The notes: a model not told the origin generated them from the sequence alone. Numbered from the stretch's first letter, positions 1 through 8,792 are shown. The stretch: 64,000 bases of DNA from Solibacillus silvestris (GCA_001586195.1 CP014609.1:532001-596000), one strand, 5' to 3'. Translations and numbers: made by a program.

Positions 1-185
1 GTGCTCACATCACCTAGGCCATTTAGCGAACTAGATAGTGATTGTCCGTCTAAAATGTCGCTCATTAAATCGGAAAATAAAGTCGACGAAGATGATGACA
101 ATACACTTGAGCTTGACTGATTGGATGTATTTAAATTTTGAATTGCCTGAAGTTCAAGCAATGTTCTCATCGATGAAATATCCAT
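1..185 (-). CDS. Putative lytic transglycosylase (YjbJ/CwlQ type), N-terminal part only
   Basis: This reading frame starts with ATG at 185 and runs off the left edge, so only about 61 residues are visible. They begin MDISSMRTLLELQAIQ and continue into a serine-rich, low-complexity stretch. No catalytic domain is in view. The call rests mainly on context: in Bacillus subtilis the gene next to the CYTH gene yjbK, in the same orientation, is yjbJ (cwlQ), a soluble lytic transglycosylase/muramidase whose N-terminus precedes an SLT domain. The start lies 9 nt beyond the yjbK stop, so the two are probably cotranscribed. The family assignment is inference from synteny. Confidence 0.5.
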   Translation of the reverse strand, partial: MDISSMRTLLELQAIQNLNTSNQSSSSVLSSSSSTLFSDLMSDILDGQSLSSSLNGLGDVS

Positions 186-193
186 CACAGCAC

Positions 194-781
194 CTAGCCT
201 TTCTGATTGTTTAAAGCCATCATAAAGCGCACAATTTTCTTTTGCGCAGGCTGTGGCTCAATTGCATGATGTGCTAAAAATTCAGAGAAAATTTCTTTTC
301 CTACTGCTTCATCATGTGTCTCATATTCTACCTCATAATCGTCGCAGTGCAAATAGAAAGAATGGTCAAACACGAGCAAACCGCCTTTGTATGGGATTTC
401 CACACGGTCGGTCGTCAATGATCCGTAACAGTGCAGCTCGCCTACCGGAATATTAAATAGCGCCAGTCTTTCGTTTACAGAATACGGGGGCACTCCTTCA
501 CCGGCCAGCATACGATCTGCTTCCTCACTTGTTAAGTAATCTGTCGTTTCTAAATGCTGGTGCTTGGAAGCTTTTTCTTTTAACGTAAATTCAATCGAAT
601 CTTCCACGACACGAATTCGAAGAGCACTGTGAATTTGTTTTAAATCGTTTTCTTTTGTATCAAAATAATGGTTAACCTGGCGAATAATTTGTTCGTTTTT
701 TATGGAGAATGCTTCAAGAAGCTGTTCATACTGTCGTTTTGTTAGCATATTCTTAAATTCTATTTCAATTTGCTGTGTCAT
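194..781 (-). CDS. yjbK: CYTH domain protein YjbK
   Basis: A CYTH-superfamily protein of about 195 residues. It carries the N-terminal ExExK signature (EIEFK), the mark of the triphosphate tunnel fold shared with class IV adenylate cyclases and thiamine triphosphatases. Alternating acidic and basic residues further on (for example LRIRVVEDSIEFTLKEK) would line the tunnel and bind metal and phosphates. The substrate is not known; related bacterial proteins act on tripolyphosphate. An ATG exists at 787, but it lies only 3 nt from the AAGG ribosome site. The ATG at 781 is better spaced and is chosen. The gene stands next to the alarmone synthetase/NAD kinase operon, as in Bacillus subtilis, but points the other way. 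Confidence 0.85.
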   Translation of the reverse strand: MTQQIEIEFKNMLTKRQYEQLLEAFSIKNEQIIRQVNHYFDTKENDLKQIHSALRIRVVEDSIEFTLKEKASKHQHLETTDYLTSEEADRMLAGEGVPPYSVNERLALFNIPVGELHCYGSLTTDRVEIPYKGGLLVFDHSFYLHCDDYEVEYETHDEAVGKEIFSEFLAHHAIEPQPAQKKIVRFMMALNNQKG

Positions 782-949
782 TGTCATCGTCCTTTTTGTT
801 AATAGTTTTCAATTAAATTCAACGGCTTAAAGAAGTCAAACGTTTCTGCACCAATCGAGTGTCCTATGGTAAAATGTGAAGGGTAGATGAATCATCAATT
901 TTATTATCGGACATTTTCCGGTTATGAAAAGAAAAAGGAGATTAATTCA

Positions 950-1333
950 TTGCGAAACGTATATATAATTGAACATGTTGAAGTAGTACATAATGAAATC
1001 TATTTTATTTTAAATGAAAAGAAACAACTTAGCCAATTGCAATCGACAGGGCAAGTTATCGTCGATTCGGATAATGAGGCGTTTCTATATATCATAGAAG
1101 AAAATGAGGCATACAGTTATTTAAGCTTTTCAAAAAGTGTATGGCCGCAACTATTACAGCTGTTATTGGCAGAGCAGAAAGCATACTTGAAAGTGGAAGA
1201 CGGTTTGCTGCCGCTACAACAATTTGCTGATGAATTACAAGGATTACTTTATAATATTGAAGGCAACAGCAACTATGGAGATCAATTTGTTGAAAATATC
1301 GAAAAGGCATTTGCCGAATTCTTAAATAAATAG
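950..1333 (+). CDS. yjbL: UPF0738 family protein YjbL
   Basis: A small soluble protein of about 127 residues and unknown function, matching Bacillus subtilis YjbL (UPF0738) in size and position between yjbK and yjbM. The frame is open from ATG 887, but the good ribosome site AAAAAGGAG at 934-940 sits 9 nt before an in-frame TTG at 950. That TTG gives MRNVYIIEHVEV and a family-typical length, so it is preferred. There is no signal peptide, membrane segment or recognisable catalytic motif. The composition is acidic and rich in Leu and Gln in the C-terminal half. Confidence 0.75.
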   Translation: MRNVYIIEHVEVVHNEIYFILNEKKQLSQLQSTGQVIVDSDNEAFLYIIEENEAYSYLSFSKSVWPQLLQLLLAEQKAYLKVEDGLLPLQQFADELQGLLYNIEGNSNYGDQFVENIEKAFAEFLNK

Positions 1334-1488
1334 CATTTAACTTAATTATTACAAGAAAAAGAATCATTTCACGCGATTTAGGTGTGAAATGTGTATTTCT
1401 CGTTCACAAGAAGTATAATTGTTTGAAACAACGTGTTGATGAAATAGTGTGACAGAAATGAACTATTTCTAGTTGGGGGGTTTTTAAA

Positions 1489-2166
1489 TTGGGGCAGTGG
1501 GAAGTATTTTTGAGTCCATATCGACAAGCTGTGGATGAACTTAAAATTAAATTAAAAGGGATGCGTTCGCAATTTGGTATTATGAGTGCCAATTCGCCGA
1601 TTGAATTTGTTACAGGTCGTGTAAAACCACTTGCTAGTATATATGACAAATCGCTTGATAAAGAGATACCATTCGAACCGACTGCGCGTTTAGGAAATGA
1701 ATTGCAAGATATCGCCGGTGTACGGATTATGTGTCAGTTCGTTGATGATATTGCAACAGTAACCGAGCTAATCCGTCAGCGTAATGATATGAAAGTGATC
1801 GAGGAAAAAGATTACATTACACATAGTAAACCGAGCGGCTATCGCTCACACCATATGATTATTGAATATCCGGTAGAAACGATTCAAGGTCGCATCGTTG
1901 TCGTGGCAGAAATTCAAATTCGTACATTGGCGATGAACTTCTGGGCATCAATTGAGCATTCCATGAACTACAAGTATAAAGGGATTTTCCCGGAAGAAAT
2001 AAAAAATCGATTGCAAAGCGCAGCCGAAGCAGCATTTCGTTTAGATGAGGAAATGTCCTCAATTAGAAGTGAAATTCAAGAGGCGCAGGCATATTTCAGT
2101 GAAATAAAAGAAGCAACGAATACAGCTATCCATAAGTCAACTGACAAAGAGGAGCGTGACAACTAA
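1489..2166 (+). CDS. relQ: Small alarmone synthetase (RelQ/YjbM, GTP pyrophosphokinase)
   Basis: A 225-residue single-domain synthetase that transfers pyrophosphate from ATP to GDP or GTP to make (p)ppGpp. The RelA/SpoT synthetase core is visible: the [11 protein letters not shown] segment, then [15 protein letters not shown], and [17 protein letters not shown]. There is no HD hydrolase domain and no TGS or ACT regulatory domain, which defines the small SAS class; the length fits Bacillus subtilis YjbM (211 aa). The start is TTG 1489 behind a GGGGGG ribosome site at 1475-1480. Its stop overlaps the ATG of the NAD kinase by one base, so translation is probably coupled, as in other Bacilli. Confidence 0.93.
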   Translation: MGQWEVFLSPYRQAVDELKIKLKGMRSQFGIMSANSPIEFVTGRVKPLASIYDKSLDKEIPFEPTARLGNELQDIAGVRIMCQFVDDIATVTELIRQRNDMKVIEEKDYITHSKPSGYRSHHMIIEYPVETIQGRIVVVAEIQIRTLAMNFWASIEHSMNYKYKGIFPEEIKNRLQSAAEAAFRLDEEMSSIRSEIQEAQAYFSEIKEATNTAIHKSTDKEERDN

Positions 2167-2960
2167 TGAAGTTTTCAATACAATCACGCAGAGATGACCA
2201 ATCAAATGAATTGATGGAGCTCGCAAAATCTTATTTAATTGATTTCGGTTTACAATTTGATGAACAAGAGCCGGAAATTGTTCTTTCGATTGGTGGCGAT
2301 GGGACATTATTGCATGCGTTCCACCGCTATTTGCACCGTTTGGATAAAACAGCTTTTGTCGGCATCCACACAGGACACTTAGGCTTTTATGCCGATTGGA
2401 AACCTTCAGAGCTAGAAAAGTTAGTATTATCGATTGCCAAAAAGGAATACAATGTCGTGGAATACCCGTTATTGGAAGTTCAGGTTCATCGCCTGCATTC
2501 CGACTCCAGTACGTTTCTTGCGCTGAATGAAGCAACGATTAAATCACCGGACGTAACGCTTGTGATGGATGTGGAACTGAACGGTGAGCATTTTGAGCGT
2601 TTCCGTGGAGACGGTTTATGTATTTCAACACCGTCAGGCAGTACAGCATACAATAAAGCATTAGGCGGCGCGATTATTCATCCGACATTGCAGGCCTTGC
2701 AAATAACAGAAATGGCATCGATCAATAACCGCGTTTTCCGGACGGTCGGATCTTCTTTAGTATTGCCGGCACACCATAACTGTGTATTAAAACCCGTACA
2801 TGAGCAGCAATTTAATATGACGGTCGATCATATTAGCATGACGGAAACCGATGTAAAATCGATTACTTTTAATGTGGCAAATGAAAAAGTGCGGTTTGCA
2901 CGTTTCAGACCATTCCCGTTTTGGGAACGTGTGCACGATTCATTTATCTCGAATGAATAG
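2166..2960 (+). CDS. nadK: NAD kinase
   Basis: ATP-dependent kinase that phosphorylates NAD+ to NADP+ in the cytoplasm. The 264-residue protein carries the GGDGT nucleotide-binding motif at residues 43-47, the NE(A)TI motif near residue 121, and the glycine-rich segment [18 protein letters not shown]. Length and order match Bacillus subtilis YjbN (PpnKA). ATG 2166 overlaps the TAA of the alarmone synthetase (TAATG). The pseudouridine synthase starts 11 nt after its stop, giving a three-gene operon. Coupling of an alarmone enzyme to NADP supply is conserved across Bacilli. Confidence 0.96.
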   Translation: MKFSIQSRRDDQSNELMELAKSYLIDFGLQFDEQEPEIVLSIGGDGTLLHAFHRYLHRLDKTAFVGIHTGHLGFYADWKPSELEKLVLSIAKKEYNVVEYPLLEVQVHRLHSDSSTFLALNEATIKSPDVTLVMDVELNGEHFERFRGDGLCISTPSGSTAYNKALGGAIIHPTLQALQITEMASINNRVFRTVGSSLVLPAHHNCVLKPVHEQQFNMTVDHISMTETDVKSITFNVANEKVRFARFRPFPFWERVHDSFISNE

Positions 2961-2971
2961 AATGAGGGTAT

Positions 2972-3856
2972 ATGGATAAACGATTTCAATTACAATTTAC
3001 GAATAAGGTTGATCAAGAGCTTTTGCGTGATGCAATTGCTCAATGGGGCATTTCAAAGCGTGCATTGACTGCTATCAAATTTGATGGTGGGGCAATTTTG
3101 GTTAACGGCGAAGAAAGAAATGTACGGCATCGGCTGGCAGAAGGCGATGATGTGACGATTATTTTCCCGGTAGAAGAAGCAAGTGAAGGGCTGATTCCCG
3201 TACAAGGAGAATTAACGGTTGTGTACGAAGATGAGGCAGTGCTTCTTGTCGACAAACCGGCCTTTATGAGCTCAATTCCTTCCCGGGAACACCCCAATAA
3301 TACGCTTGCAAACCTTGTATATGGCTATTTTGAACAGCAGCAGCATGCTTCAACTGTTCATATTGTGACAAGGCTTGACCGTGATACGTCCGGGTTGATG
3401 CTTATAGCGAAGCACCGTCATATCCATCATTTAATGAGTGAACAGCAAAAAAAGGGACAAATTCACCGCGAATATGAAGCAGTTGCAGAAGGCATCATTG
3501 TACAAGATCAGCAATCCATCATCGCTCCGATTGGACGGAAAGATACGAGCATTATTGAACGTGAAGTCCGGCCAGACGGGCAATTCGCACATACGGATGT
3601 GACTGTGCTGACTCGTAAAAATAACATGACACATATTCGTCTGAAGCTTCATACTGGAAGAACCCATCAAATACGTGTTCATATGGCTTATATTGGCCAC
3701 CCATTAGTGGGGGATGAATTATATGGGGGTACTCATACATTCATTGATCGTCAGGCACTCCATTGCCGCTACATTGAATTTGAACATCCGTTAACGAAAG
3801 AAAGAGTGCACTTTGAAAGCAAGTTGCCAGAAGAGATTTCTACATTGATTTACTAA
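2972..3856 (+). CDS. RluA/RluD-family pseudouridine synthase (YjbO)
   Basis: A 294-residue RNA pseudouridine synthase. An N-terminal S4-like RNA-binding stretch (residues about 10-70, with VNGEERNVRHRLAEGDDV) precedes the catalytic domain. The catalytic motif HIVTRLDRDTSGLML holds the nucleophilic Asp, and KLHTGRTHQIRVHMAYIGHPLVGD is the conserved C-terminal motif. Members modify uridines in 23S rRNA; the exact target cannot be told from sequence. ATG 2972 follows GAGG at 2963-2966. It closes the alarmone synthetase-nadK operon and is followed by a strong terminator. Confidence 0.92.
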   Translation: MDKRFQLQFTNKVDQELLRDAIAQWGISKRALTAIKFDGGAILVNGEERNVRHRLAEGDDVTIIFPVEEASEGLIPVQGELTVVYEDEAVLLVDKPAFMSSIPSREHPNNTLANLVYGYFEQQQHASTVHIVTRLDRDTSGLMLIAKHRHIHHLMSEQQKKGQIHREYEAVAEGIIVQDQQSIIAPIGRKDTSIIEREVRPDGQFAHTDVTVLTRKNNMTHIRLKLHTGRTHQIRVHMAYIGHPLVGDELYGGTHTFIDRQALHCRYIEFEHPLTKERVHFESKLPEEISTLIY

Positions 3857-3860
3857 TGTA

Positions 3861-3894
3861 AGATGCCAAGATTTCATTGGCATCTTTTATTTTT
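3861..3894 (+). terminator. Rho-independent terminator after the pseudouridine synthase gene
   Basis: A 9-bp perfect stem, AGATGCCAA/TTGGCATCT, with a 7-nt loop is followed by TTTATTTTT. It lies 5 nt beyond the stop codon and ends the relQ-nadK operon. Confidence 0.9.
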
Positions 3895-3947
3895 AGGGAA
3901 AATGGGAATATACTGTTGAGAAGGAATTTGTGTTAGTCATTGGTCAA

Positions 3948-3965
3948 TTTTTGTATATACAAAAA
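3948..3965. promoter_or_regulatory. Perfect 18-bp palindrome upstream of mgtE
   Basis: TTTTTGTATATACAAAAA reads the same on both strands and lies about 90 nt before the mgtE start. It is an operator-like site for a dimeric regulator, but no consensus could be assigned. No M-box magnesium riboswitch was recognised in the 197-nt gap, although mgtE genes of Bacilli often have one. Confidence 0.4.
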
Positions 3966-4053
3966 AATAATGATAAAACGTAATTAGCCTTGACGAGAGT
4001 ATGAATTAATCATAAAATAACTCGTTATGAAATGTTGAAAGGAGGGGGCAAGC

Positions 4054-5424
4054 ATGATAGAGGAAAAAAATGATGAAGTCCAGTACGATGAAGCGTTTTT
4101 GCGAATGCTGCTTGATGAAGAAAATATCGAGTCGTTCCGTGAACATTTCCTAGTACTCCATCCATATGATCAAGCACAGTTTTATGAAGAGGTGGGCCCG
4201 GACATACGACAGATTATTTATCGTTACTTGTCTCCTCAAGAAATGGCAATCATTTTTGAAACAACTGAAATTGAAGATGATGAATACAAAACTTACTTAG
4301 ATGAGATGGATCCATCATACGGTGCAGCCATGTTCGGCTTCATGTATACCGACAATGCGGTAGATATTCTGAATGAATTGGATACCGAGCAACGGGAAAA
4401 TTACTTGGAAATGATGGATGAAGAAACGGTCGATGAAATTAATGAGCTTTTAGGCTATGAAGAATATACTGCCGGCGCCATTATGACGACGGAATATGTA
4501 TCGGTAGTAGAAAGTGCAACGGTTCGTGAGGCAATGCGTGTACTGCGTCAGGAAGCCCAAACAGCCGAAACGATTTACTATATTTTTGTCGTGGACCAGG
4601 CACATCGACTACTCGGTGTCATGTCTTTAAGGGAACTGATTGTTGCTGAAGGTGATTTATATATTCGCGACATTATGAGCGAACGTGTCGTATCGGTAAA
4701 AATAACGGATGACCAGGAAAATGTCGCAAACTTAATAAAGGACTATGACTTATTGGCAATTCCAGTTGTTAACGAGAACCGTGAACTTCAAGGGATTATT
4801 ACAGTCGATGATATTATTGACGTTATTGAAGAAGAAGCAGAGGACGACTATTCCAAGCTGGCAGGTATTGCAGATATGGATGATAATGATGCAGGTCCAT
4901 TACGTGCAGCGGGCAAGCGTTTGCCATGGCTCATTATTTTACTGTTCTTAGGAATGCTGACATCAGGACTTATGGGGATTTTTGAAGCAACGCTCGATAA
5001 AGTCGCCTTGCTAGCAACATTTATACCGCTTATTTCCGGCACATCCGGTAATAGTGGAACCCAGGCATTGGCTGTAGCGGTGCGAGGGATTGCAACAGGG
5101 GATATTGGCGGGAAAAGTAAATTCAGGCTGATCGTTCGGGAATTAAGTACAGGACTTATTATGGGAATTGTAAGTGGTGCTATTGTTGTCGGAATCATTT
5201 TCTTCTGGAAAGGTACATTAATGATCGGACTGCTCGTCGGCGCAGCGATTTGCTGTTCGATTATTGTCGCAACACTTGCTGGATCGTTCATTCCGATTTT
5301 AATGCATAAGCTGGGTGTTGACCCTGCCGTCGCATCAGGACCTTTTATCACAACATTGAATGACGTTACAAGTATTATTATTTATCTTGGCCTTGCAACG
5401 ACGTTTATTAGCCGGATTCTGTAA
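4054..5424 (+). CDS. mgtE: Magnesium transporter MgtE
   Basis: A 456-residue Mg2+ channel/transporter of the plasma membrane, full length for the family. The N-terminal acidic MgtE-N domain occupies about residues 10-125. Two CBS domains follow (about 135-265, including AGAIMTTEYVSV and DIMSERVVSVKI). The last 175 residues hold the membrane domain, with about five hydrophobic segments and the conserved stretch PLISGTSGNSGTQ that lines the pore. The acidic N-domain and CBS domains sense Mg2+ in known structures. The start ATG follows AAAGGAGG at the proper distance. It appears monocistronic or shares a transcript with cotO. Confidence 0.96.
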   Translation: MIEEKNDEVQYDEAFLRMLLDEENIESFREHFLVLHPYDQAQFYEEVGPDIRQIIYRYLSPQEMAIIFETTEIEDDEYKTYLDEMDPSYGAAMFGFMYTDNAVDILNELDTEQRENYLEMMDEETVDEINELLGYEEYTAGAIMTTEYVSVVESATVREAMRVLRQEAQTAETIYYIFVVDQAHRLLGVMSLRELIVAEGDLYIRDIMSERVVSVKITDDQENVANLIKDYDLLAIPVVNENRELQGIITVDDIIDVIEEEAEDDYSKLAGIADMDDNDAGPLRAAGKRLPWLIILLFLGMLTSGLMGIFEATLDKVALLATFIPLISGTSGNSGTQALAVAVRGIATGDIGGKSKFRLIVRELSTGLIMGIVSGAIVVGIIFFWKGTLMIGLLVGAAICCSIIVATLAGSFIPILMHKLGVDPAVASGPFITTLNDVTSIIIYLGLATTFISRIL

Positions 5425-5473
5425 GGAACGATTTGAAAAGACTTTGCATATTGTATGAAAAAGGATGTGGAAT

Positions 5474-5791
5474 GTGGAAATTCACCCATTACTTTTTATT
5501 GCAAGTCCTGTTTATATACAAGAAAAGCGGGTCGAAGTAGAAGAAGAAAGTACATCAATATATGTACGTCCTGCAACTGAAAAAATAGAAAATGCGCTTA
5601 TTGCCCGACAGCTCCATTATTTTTCGAAGCCGACGAAAGAGCCAAGGGTGTTGGTGTTTATTTTGAAATCTGGCGAAAAAATACACGGATCAATCGATAA
5701 AATCAGTGGTAGTCAAGTATTGTTGAATTGCTATGATACGAAACGCTGGATTAAAGCTAATGAGATTGTGTTAATTCATCATACTTTATAA
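5474..5791 (+). CDS. cotO: Spore coat protein CotO-like
   Basis: A protein of about 105 residues that resembles the CotO (YjbX) coat morphogenetic family. It has an N-terminal HPLLFIASPVYIQ segment, corresponding to the PLLYI motif of CotO, and a C-terminal beta-rich region (VFILKSGEKIHGSIDKIS) like the CotO C-terminal domain. It is shorter than Bacillus subtilis CotO because the acidic middle is reduced. An ATG lies at 5465 but directly abuts AAGG; the in-frame GTG at 5474 has 9-nt spacing and is preferred. Its convergent neighbour is a CotZ/ExsY-type gene, as expected from the cotO-cotZ linkage in Bacillus. The assignment depends on both motif and context. Confidence 0.7.
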   Translation: MEIHPLLFIASPVYIQEKRVEVEEESTSIYVRPATEKIENALIARQLHYFSKPTKEPRVLVFILKSGEKIHGSIDKISGSQVLLNCYDTKRWIKANEIVLIHHTL

Positions 5792-5826
5792 AAAAGAGGA
5801 GCCACGTTAATGGCTCCTCTTTTTTA
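5789..5826 (+). terminator. Terminator after cotO
   Basis: AAAAAGAGGAGCCA and TGGCTCCTCTTTTT form a 14-bp stem with a CGTTAA loop immediately after the cotO stop. The A-rich left flank and T-rich right flank make it bidirectional. Confidence 0.92.
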
Positions 5827-5846
5827 GTACGTTTCATAGAAAATAC

Positions 5847-5880
5847 ACCATCTCGCGCTATATGCGCGAGATGTATTTTT
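5847..5880 (-). terminator. Terminator of the cotZ-type gene
   Basis: CATCTCGCGC/GCGCGAGATG is a 10-bp GC-rich stem with a TATAT loop, flanked by A-rich and T-rich tracts. It lies 9 nt past the stop of the minus-strand coat gene. Confidence 0.8.
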
Positions 5881-5888
5881 CCTGTGAA

Positions 5889-6413
5889 TTAGTCACAAAT
5901 GCCAAGGTCTACGTCATCGATACATTGAACAGCACAGAAGCAATCTAAATCAACTGTGATACAGCTATCTGAAGCTTCAAATTGTGTTACTTTACATACT
6001 TGACGGAAATCAATAGCAGTTCCGTAGTCGTTTAGTAAATCAACTGTATGCCCATTGTCATCTTGCGGTACAAGAACACGTAGTGTTGCACAGCAGCCAT
6101 CAAATACATCTTCAACACGGAAATAAATTGATACACAATGACAAGAGCCATTTGGTGTATTGAATGTAGCGAAGAATGGTGATCCATCCTTGTTTAATAA
6201 TGTAAATACACGTGTGTCAACATTTGATCGCGCCGGGCTAACGATTCCACCAAGCGGCTCTAAGAAACAGTTTGTTGTACAACGGTTACATTCATCCTGT
6301 ACTGCTGCATTTTGAATTTCTAAAATTGCACGAACAACCTCACAGACACAACCACGTGAGTGATGATGTTCACCTGCTCCACCTACATCATTATTACCTC
6401 TTCCACAACCCAT
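5889..6413 (-). CDS. cotZ: Spore coat/exosporium crust protein, CotZ/CotY/ExsY family
   Basis: A 174-residue cysteine-rich outer spore layer protein. After MGCGRG and a His-rich patch it has the family core CVCEVVRAILEIQNAAV, followed by many paired cysteines (CNRCTTNC, CHCVS, DGCCATLRV, CFCAVQC). These residues support disulfide-linked two-dimensional assembly, as seen for CotY and ExsY. The ribosome site GGAGGTG at 6422-6428 on the minus strand is 8 nt before ATG. The gene converges on cotO. Expression in the mother cell late in sporulation is expected from the family. CotZ, CotY and ExsY cannot be separated from sequence alone. Confidence 0.9.
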   Translation of the reverse strand: MGCGRGNNDVGGAGEHHHSRGCVCEVVRAILEIQNAAVQDECNRCTTNCFLEPLGGIVSPARSNVDTRVFTLLNKDGSPFFATFNTPNGSCHCVSIYFRVEDVFDGCCATLRVLVPQDDNGHTVDLLNDYGTAIDFRQVCKVTQFEASDSCITVDLDCFCAVQCIDDVDLGICD

Positions 6414-6514
6414 AATTTTTCACCTCCGGTATTCTTAACTCTTACTAATAATATGAATCGGTTGTCAAAGGAATCGGGCGAATGAACAGGTTTCCCCAAA
6501 CTTCTATGCAAGAT

Positions 6515-6544
6515 GAATAATTCAAAATACGGACGGTTATACTT
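6515..6544 (+). promoter_or_regulatory. Putative SigG (forespore) promoter of the spoVA-type operon
   Basis: GAATA at 6515-6519 and TATACTT at 6538-6544 are separated by exactly 18 nt. This fits the SigG consensus GMATR-N18-CATWMTA with two changes in the -10. The transcript would start near 6551, just before the lipoprotein gene. SpoVA operons are known SigG targets. Confidence 0.6.
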
Positions 6545-6573
6545 GGAGAAAAATGGACAAAAGGGGGACTATT

Positions 6574-6975
6574 ATGCGGAAGGCATTCATGGCATTGAGT
6601 TTGCTTTTTATTCTTGCAGGCTGCAATGACCGAGAGAAAGTTGCAACGTATTCAATGACAGATAATGTACAAAATCAGCAGGAAGTAGAAAAGCTTTTAA
6701 AAGAAGATGATGCAATAGAACAGGCTAATCTTTTAGTATTTGAAGATGAATTATTTGTCGCTATGCAATTAAAACCATTTAAAAAATGGAATCGCGAAAA
6801 AATTGAAAAAGATTGGAAAAAAAAGTTGGAAGATAAATTTTCCGATAGTAAAGTCAACGTTTCATCAGATTTTAAAATGTTCTGGGAATCGACCAAATTA
6901 ATGGAGGAAAATAACCAGAAAAAAATGCTGAAAGAATTGCATGAGCTTAAAAAGCTTGCTAAGGAGGAAACGTAA
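6574..6975 (+). CDS. Sporulation lipoprotein, YhcN/YlaJ-like
   Basis: A predicted lipoprotein of about 133 residues. The signal peptide MRKAFMALSLLFILAGC ends in the lipobox LAGC, so it is anchored by lipid to the outer face of a membrane, probably the inner spore membrane. The mature part is charged and Lys-rich, with LLVFEDELFVAMQLK matching the beta-strand core of YhcN/YlaJ sporulation lipoproteins. The upstream ATG at 6553 lies almost on the predicted transcription start. The ATG at 6574 follows AAAGGGGG and is chosen. The gene is the first of a lipoprotein-spoVAC-AD-AE operon, an arrangement known from second spoVA operons. The family call is moderate because similarity is short. Confidence 0.7.
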   Translation: MRKAFMALSLLFILAGCNDREKVATYSMTDNVQNQQEVEKLLKEDDAIEQANLLVFEDELFVAMQLKPFKKWNREKIEKDWKKKLEDKFSDSKVNVSSDFKMFWESTKLMEENNQKKMLKELHELKKLAKEET

Positions 6976-6976
6976 C

Positions 6977-7432
6977 TTGAAAGAGCAACAATACAATACG
7001 TTAAAAGAACAAATTTCACCGAAAACACCTCTTGCCATTAATTGTCTAAAAGCATTTGTTGTTGGCGGTATTATTTGTTGTGTAGGACAAGCAATTTCCT
7101 TTTTTTATATGATGTTTTTTGATTTTACGGAAAAAACTGTAGGCAATCCAACAGTGGCAACAATGGTATTTCTCGCCATGCTCCTGACAGGGTTCGGACT
7201 ATATCGAAAACTTGGCCAATTTGCCGGAGCTGGTAGTGCCGTTCCCGTAACGGGGTTCGGTAATGCTGTTGTTTCTTCAGCTATTGAAGGGAAATCGGAA
7301 GGATTTGTATTAGGTGTCGGCGGTAATATGTTCAAACTTGCAGGTGCGGTTATTTTGTTTGGGGTCGTTTCGGCCTTTTTTGTGACATTGGTTAAATTAA
7401 TTCTGGTATCGGTAGGTGTCGTTTCGTGGTAA
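6977..7432 (+). CDS. spoVAC: Stage V sporulation protein AC
   Basis: A 151-residue integral membrane protein with about four transmembrane segments. SpoVAC forms part of the dipicolinic acid channel of the inner spore membrane and behaves as a mechanosensitive channel in Bacillus subtilis. The family pattern is clear: LAINCLKAFVVGGIICCVGQ, then GLYRKLGQFAGAGSAVPVTGFGN and the glycine-rich FVLGVGGNMFKLAG. The start is TTG 6977, behind AAGGAGG at 6961-6967 and one base after the lipoprotein stop; the upstream ATG at 6941 has no such site. It overlaps spoVAD by 7 nt, so translation is coupled. Confidence 0.95.
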   Translation: MKEQQYNTLKEQISPKTPLAINCLKAFVVGGIICCVGQAISFFYMMFFDFTEKTVGNPTVATMVFLAMLLTGFGLYRKLGQFAGAGSAVPVTGFGNAVVSSAIEGKSEGFVLGVGGNMFKLAGAVILFGVVSAFFVTLVKLILVSVGVVSW

Positions 7433-8421
7433 TAGTTTTTAAGTCAAAGCCATCCATTCTTTCTTCTGGTGTTGTAGTAGGACCTTTGGAAAAGCGGAGT
7501 GTCTTTCAAACGTATTTTGACAAAATATCGACCGACGAACGGTGGCAAAAAGTTTCGAATGAGAAAGGAAATGCCATGCTTATTTCTGAAGCATGTCAAA
7601 CCATTTTGAAAAAGTCGAACTTAAACAATTTGGATGTTGATTATTTATTGGGCGGGGATTTAGTTAATCAAATGACGCCTACAAACTTTGCCGCACGGGA
7701 ACTGGCGATTTCGTTTATCGGTCTATTTTCTGCCTGTGCAACATCGGTTTCTTCTATAGTTATTGCTTCATTATTGACAGAACTGGGTGCAAGTGAGTTT
7801 TCCATTGCCGGTGCATCTAGCCAGCACAACTCGGTCGAGCGCCAGTTTCGCTATCCGGTAGATTATGGAGGTCAAAAGCCTGCAACTGCTCAGTGGACCG
7901 TAACAGCAGCAGGATTTGTATTGGTTGGCAAACATCAGCCGAAGCTTCCGTATGTAGAAGCCGCAACAATCGGAAAAGTAATTGATTACGGAGCAACAGA
8001 TCCATTTCATATGGGTGGAGCAATGGCACCAGCAGCATTTGATACGATTCAGGCACATTTAAAAAAGCGTTCACAAACGGTTCAGGATTACGATGTCATT
8101 ATGACTGGTGATTTAGGGAAAATTGGTTTAAAAATTTTAATTGCGATGTTTGCCCAAAGTGGTGTAAAAAAAGAAGATTTATCAAGATTCCGTGATGCCG
8201 GGGCTGAATTTTACGGAGAAGATACAGCATTTTTGGCAGGAGCGAGTGGGGCAGGTTGTTCTGCAGCAGTCTATAGCGGCTATATGATGGAACAATTTAA
8301 AACTGGTCGTTACAAACGCGTATTATTGGTGGCGACAGGAGCACTTTTATCGCCGCTTTCTTTTCAACAAGGTGAGTCAATTCCGTGCACAGCACATGCA
8401 ATTGAAATCGGGATGGGGTGA
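7426..8421 (+). CDS. spoVAD: Stage V sporulation protein AD
   Basis: A 331-residue thiolase-fold protein required for dipicolinic acid uptake into the forespore; SpoVAD binds DPA directly in Bacillus subtilis. Diagnostic stretches include [49 protein letters not shown] and the C-terminal [14 protein letters not shown] followed by ESIPC. Length is close to the Bacillus subtilis protein (338 aa). The start is GTG 7426 inside the end of spoVAC. Its TGA overlaps the GTG start of spoVAE. As in the family, the thiolase catalytic set is not complete, so a binding role is likelier than catalysis. Confidence 0.96.
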   Translation: MVIVFKSKPSILSSGVVVGPLEKRSVFQTYFDKISTDERWQKVSNEKGNAMLISEACQTILKKSNLNNLDVDYLLGGDLVNQMTPTNFAARELAISFIGLFSACATSVSSIVIASLLTELGASEFSIAGASSQHNSVERQFRYPVDYGGQKPATAQWTVTAAGFVLVGKHQPKLPYVEAATIGKVIDYGATDPFHMGGAMAPAAFDTIQAHLKKRSQTVQDYDVIMTGDLGKIGLKILIAMFAQSGVKKEDLSRFRDAGAEFYGEDTAFLAGASGAGCSAAVYSGYMMEQFKTGRYKRVLLVATGALLSPLSFQQGESIPCTAHAIEIGMG

Positions 8422-8792
8422 TTACAATCGGCTTTACATTTTTAGTGGCATTTGTCGTAGGTGGATTAATTTGTGTAATTGGTCAGTTATTATTGGATGT
8501 AGGAAAGCTGACACCTGGTCATACATTGTCCATTTTAGTAGTAGTAGGTGCAATTTTAGATGGACTTAATTTATATGAACCCTTAATAAGTTTCGCTGGG
8601 GCCGGTGCGACAATTCCGATTACTTCGTTTGGGAACTCATTGACACATGGTGCAATGGTTGAAGTTGAAAAACATGGCTGGATTGGTCTGTTGACAGGTA
8701 TGTTCGAGGTGACGAGCTCCGGAATTAGCGCAGCAATATTGTTTGGCTTTATCGCGGCAGTAATATTTAAGCCTAAAGGAAAAGTAGATTAG
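8418..8792 (+). CDS. spoVAE: Stage V sporulation protein AE (SpoVAEb type)
   Basis: A 124-residue membrane protein with three to four hydrophobic segments, resembling SpoVAC in its repeated motif [21 protein letters not shown]. It is the third membrane or channel component for DPA transport. GTG 8418 overlaps the spoVAD stop (GTGA), so the operon is tightly coupled. There is no spoVAF, spoVAEa, spoVAA or spoVAB here, so this is a reduced spoVA2-like operon. Confidence 0.93.
   Translation: MITIGFTFLVAFVVGGLICVIGQLLLDVGKLTPGHTLSILVVVGAILDGLNLYEPLISFAGAGATIPITSFGNSLTHGAMVEVEKHGWIGLLTGMFEVTSSGISAAILFGFIAAVIFKPKGKVD

Noticed and set aside
3895-4053. M-box magnesium riboswitch upstream of mgtE
   Set aside because: Conserved M-box words could not be found by eye; only a palindrome is present.
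5889-6413. Metallothionein-like protein because of many cysteines
   Set aside because: The CVCEVVRAILEIQ core and neighbours identify a CotZ/ExsY coat protein.
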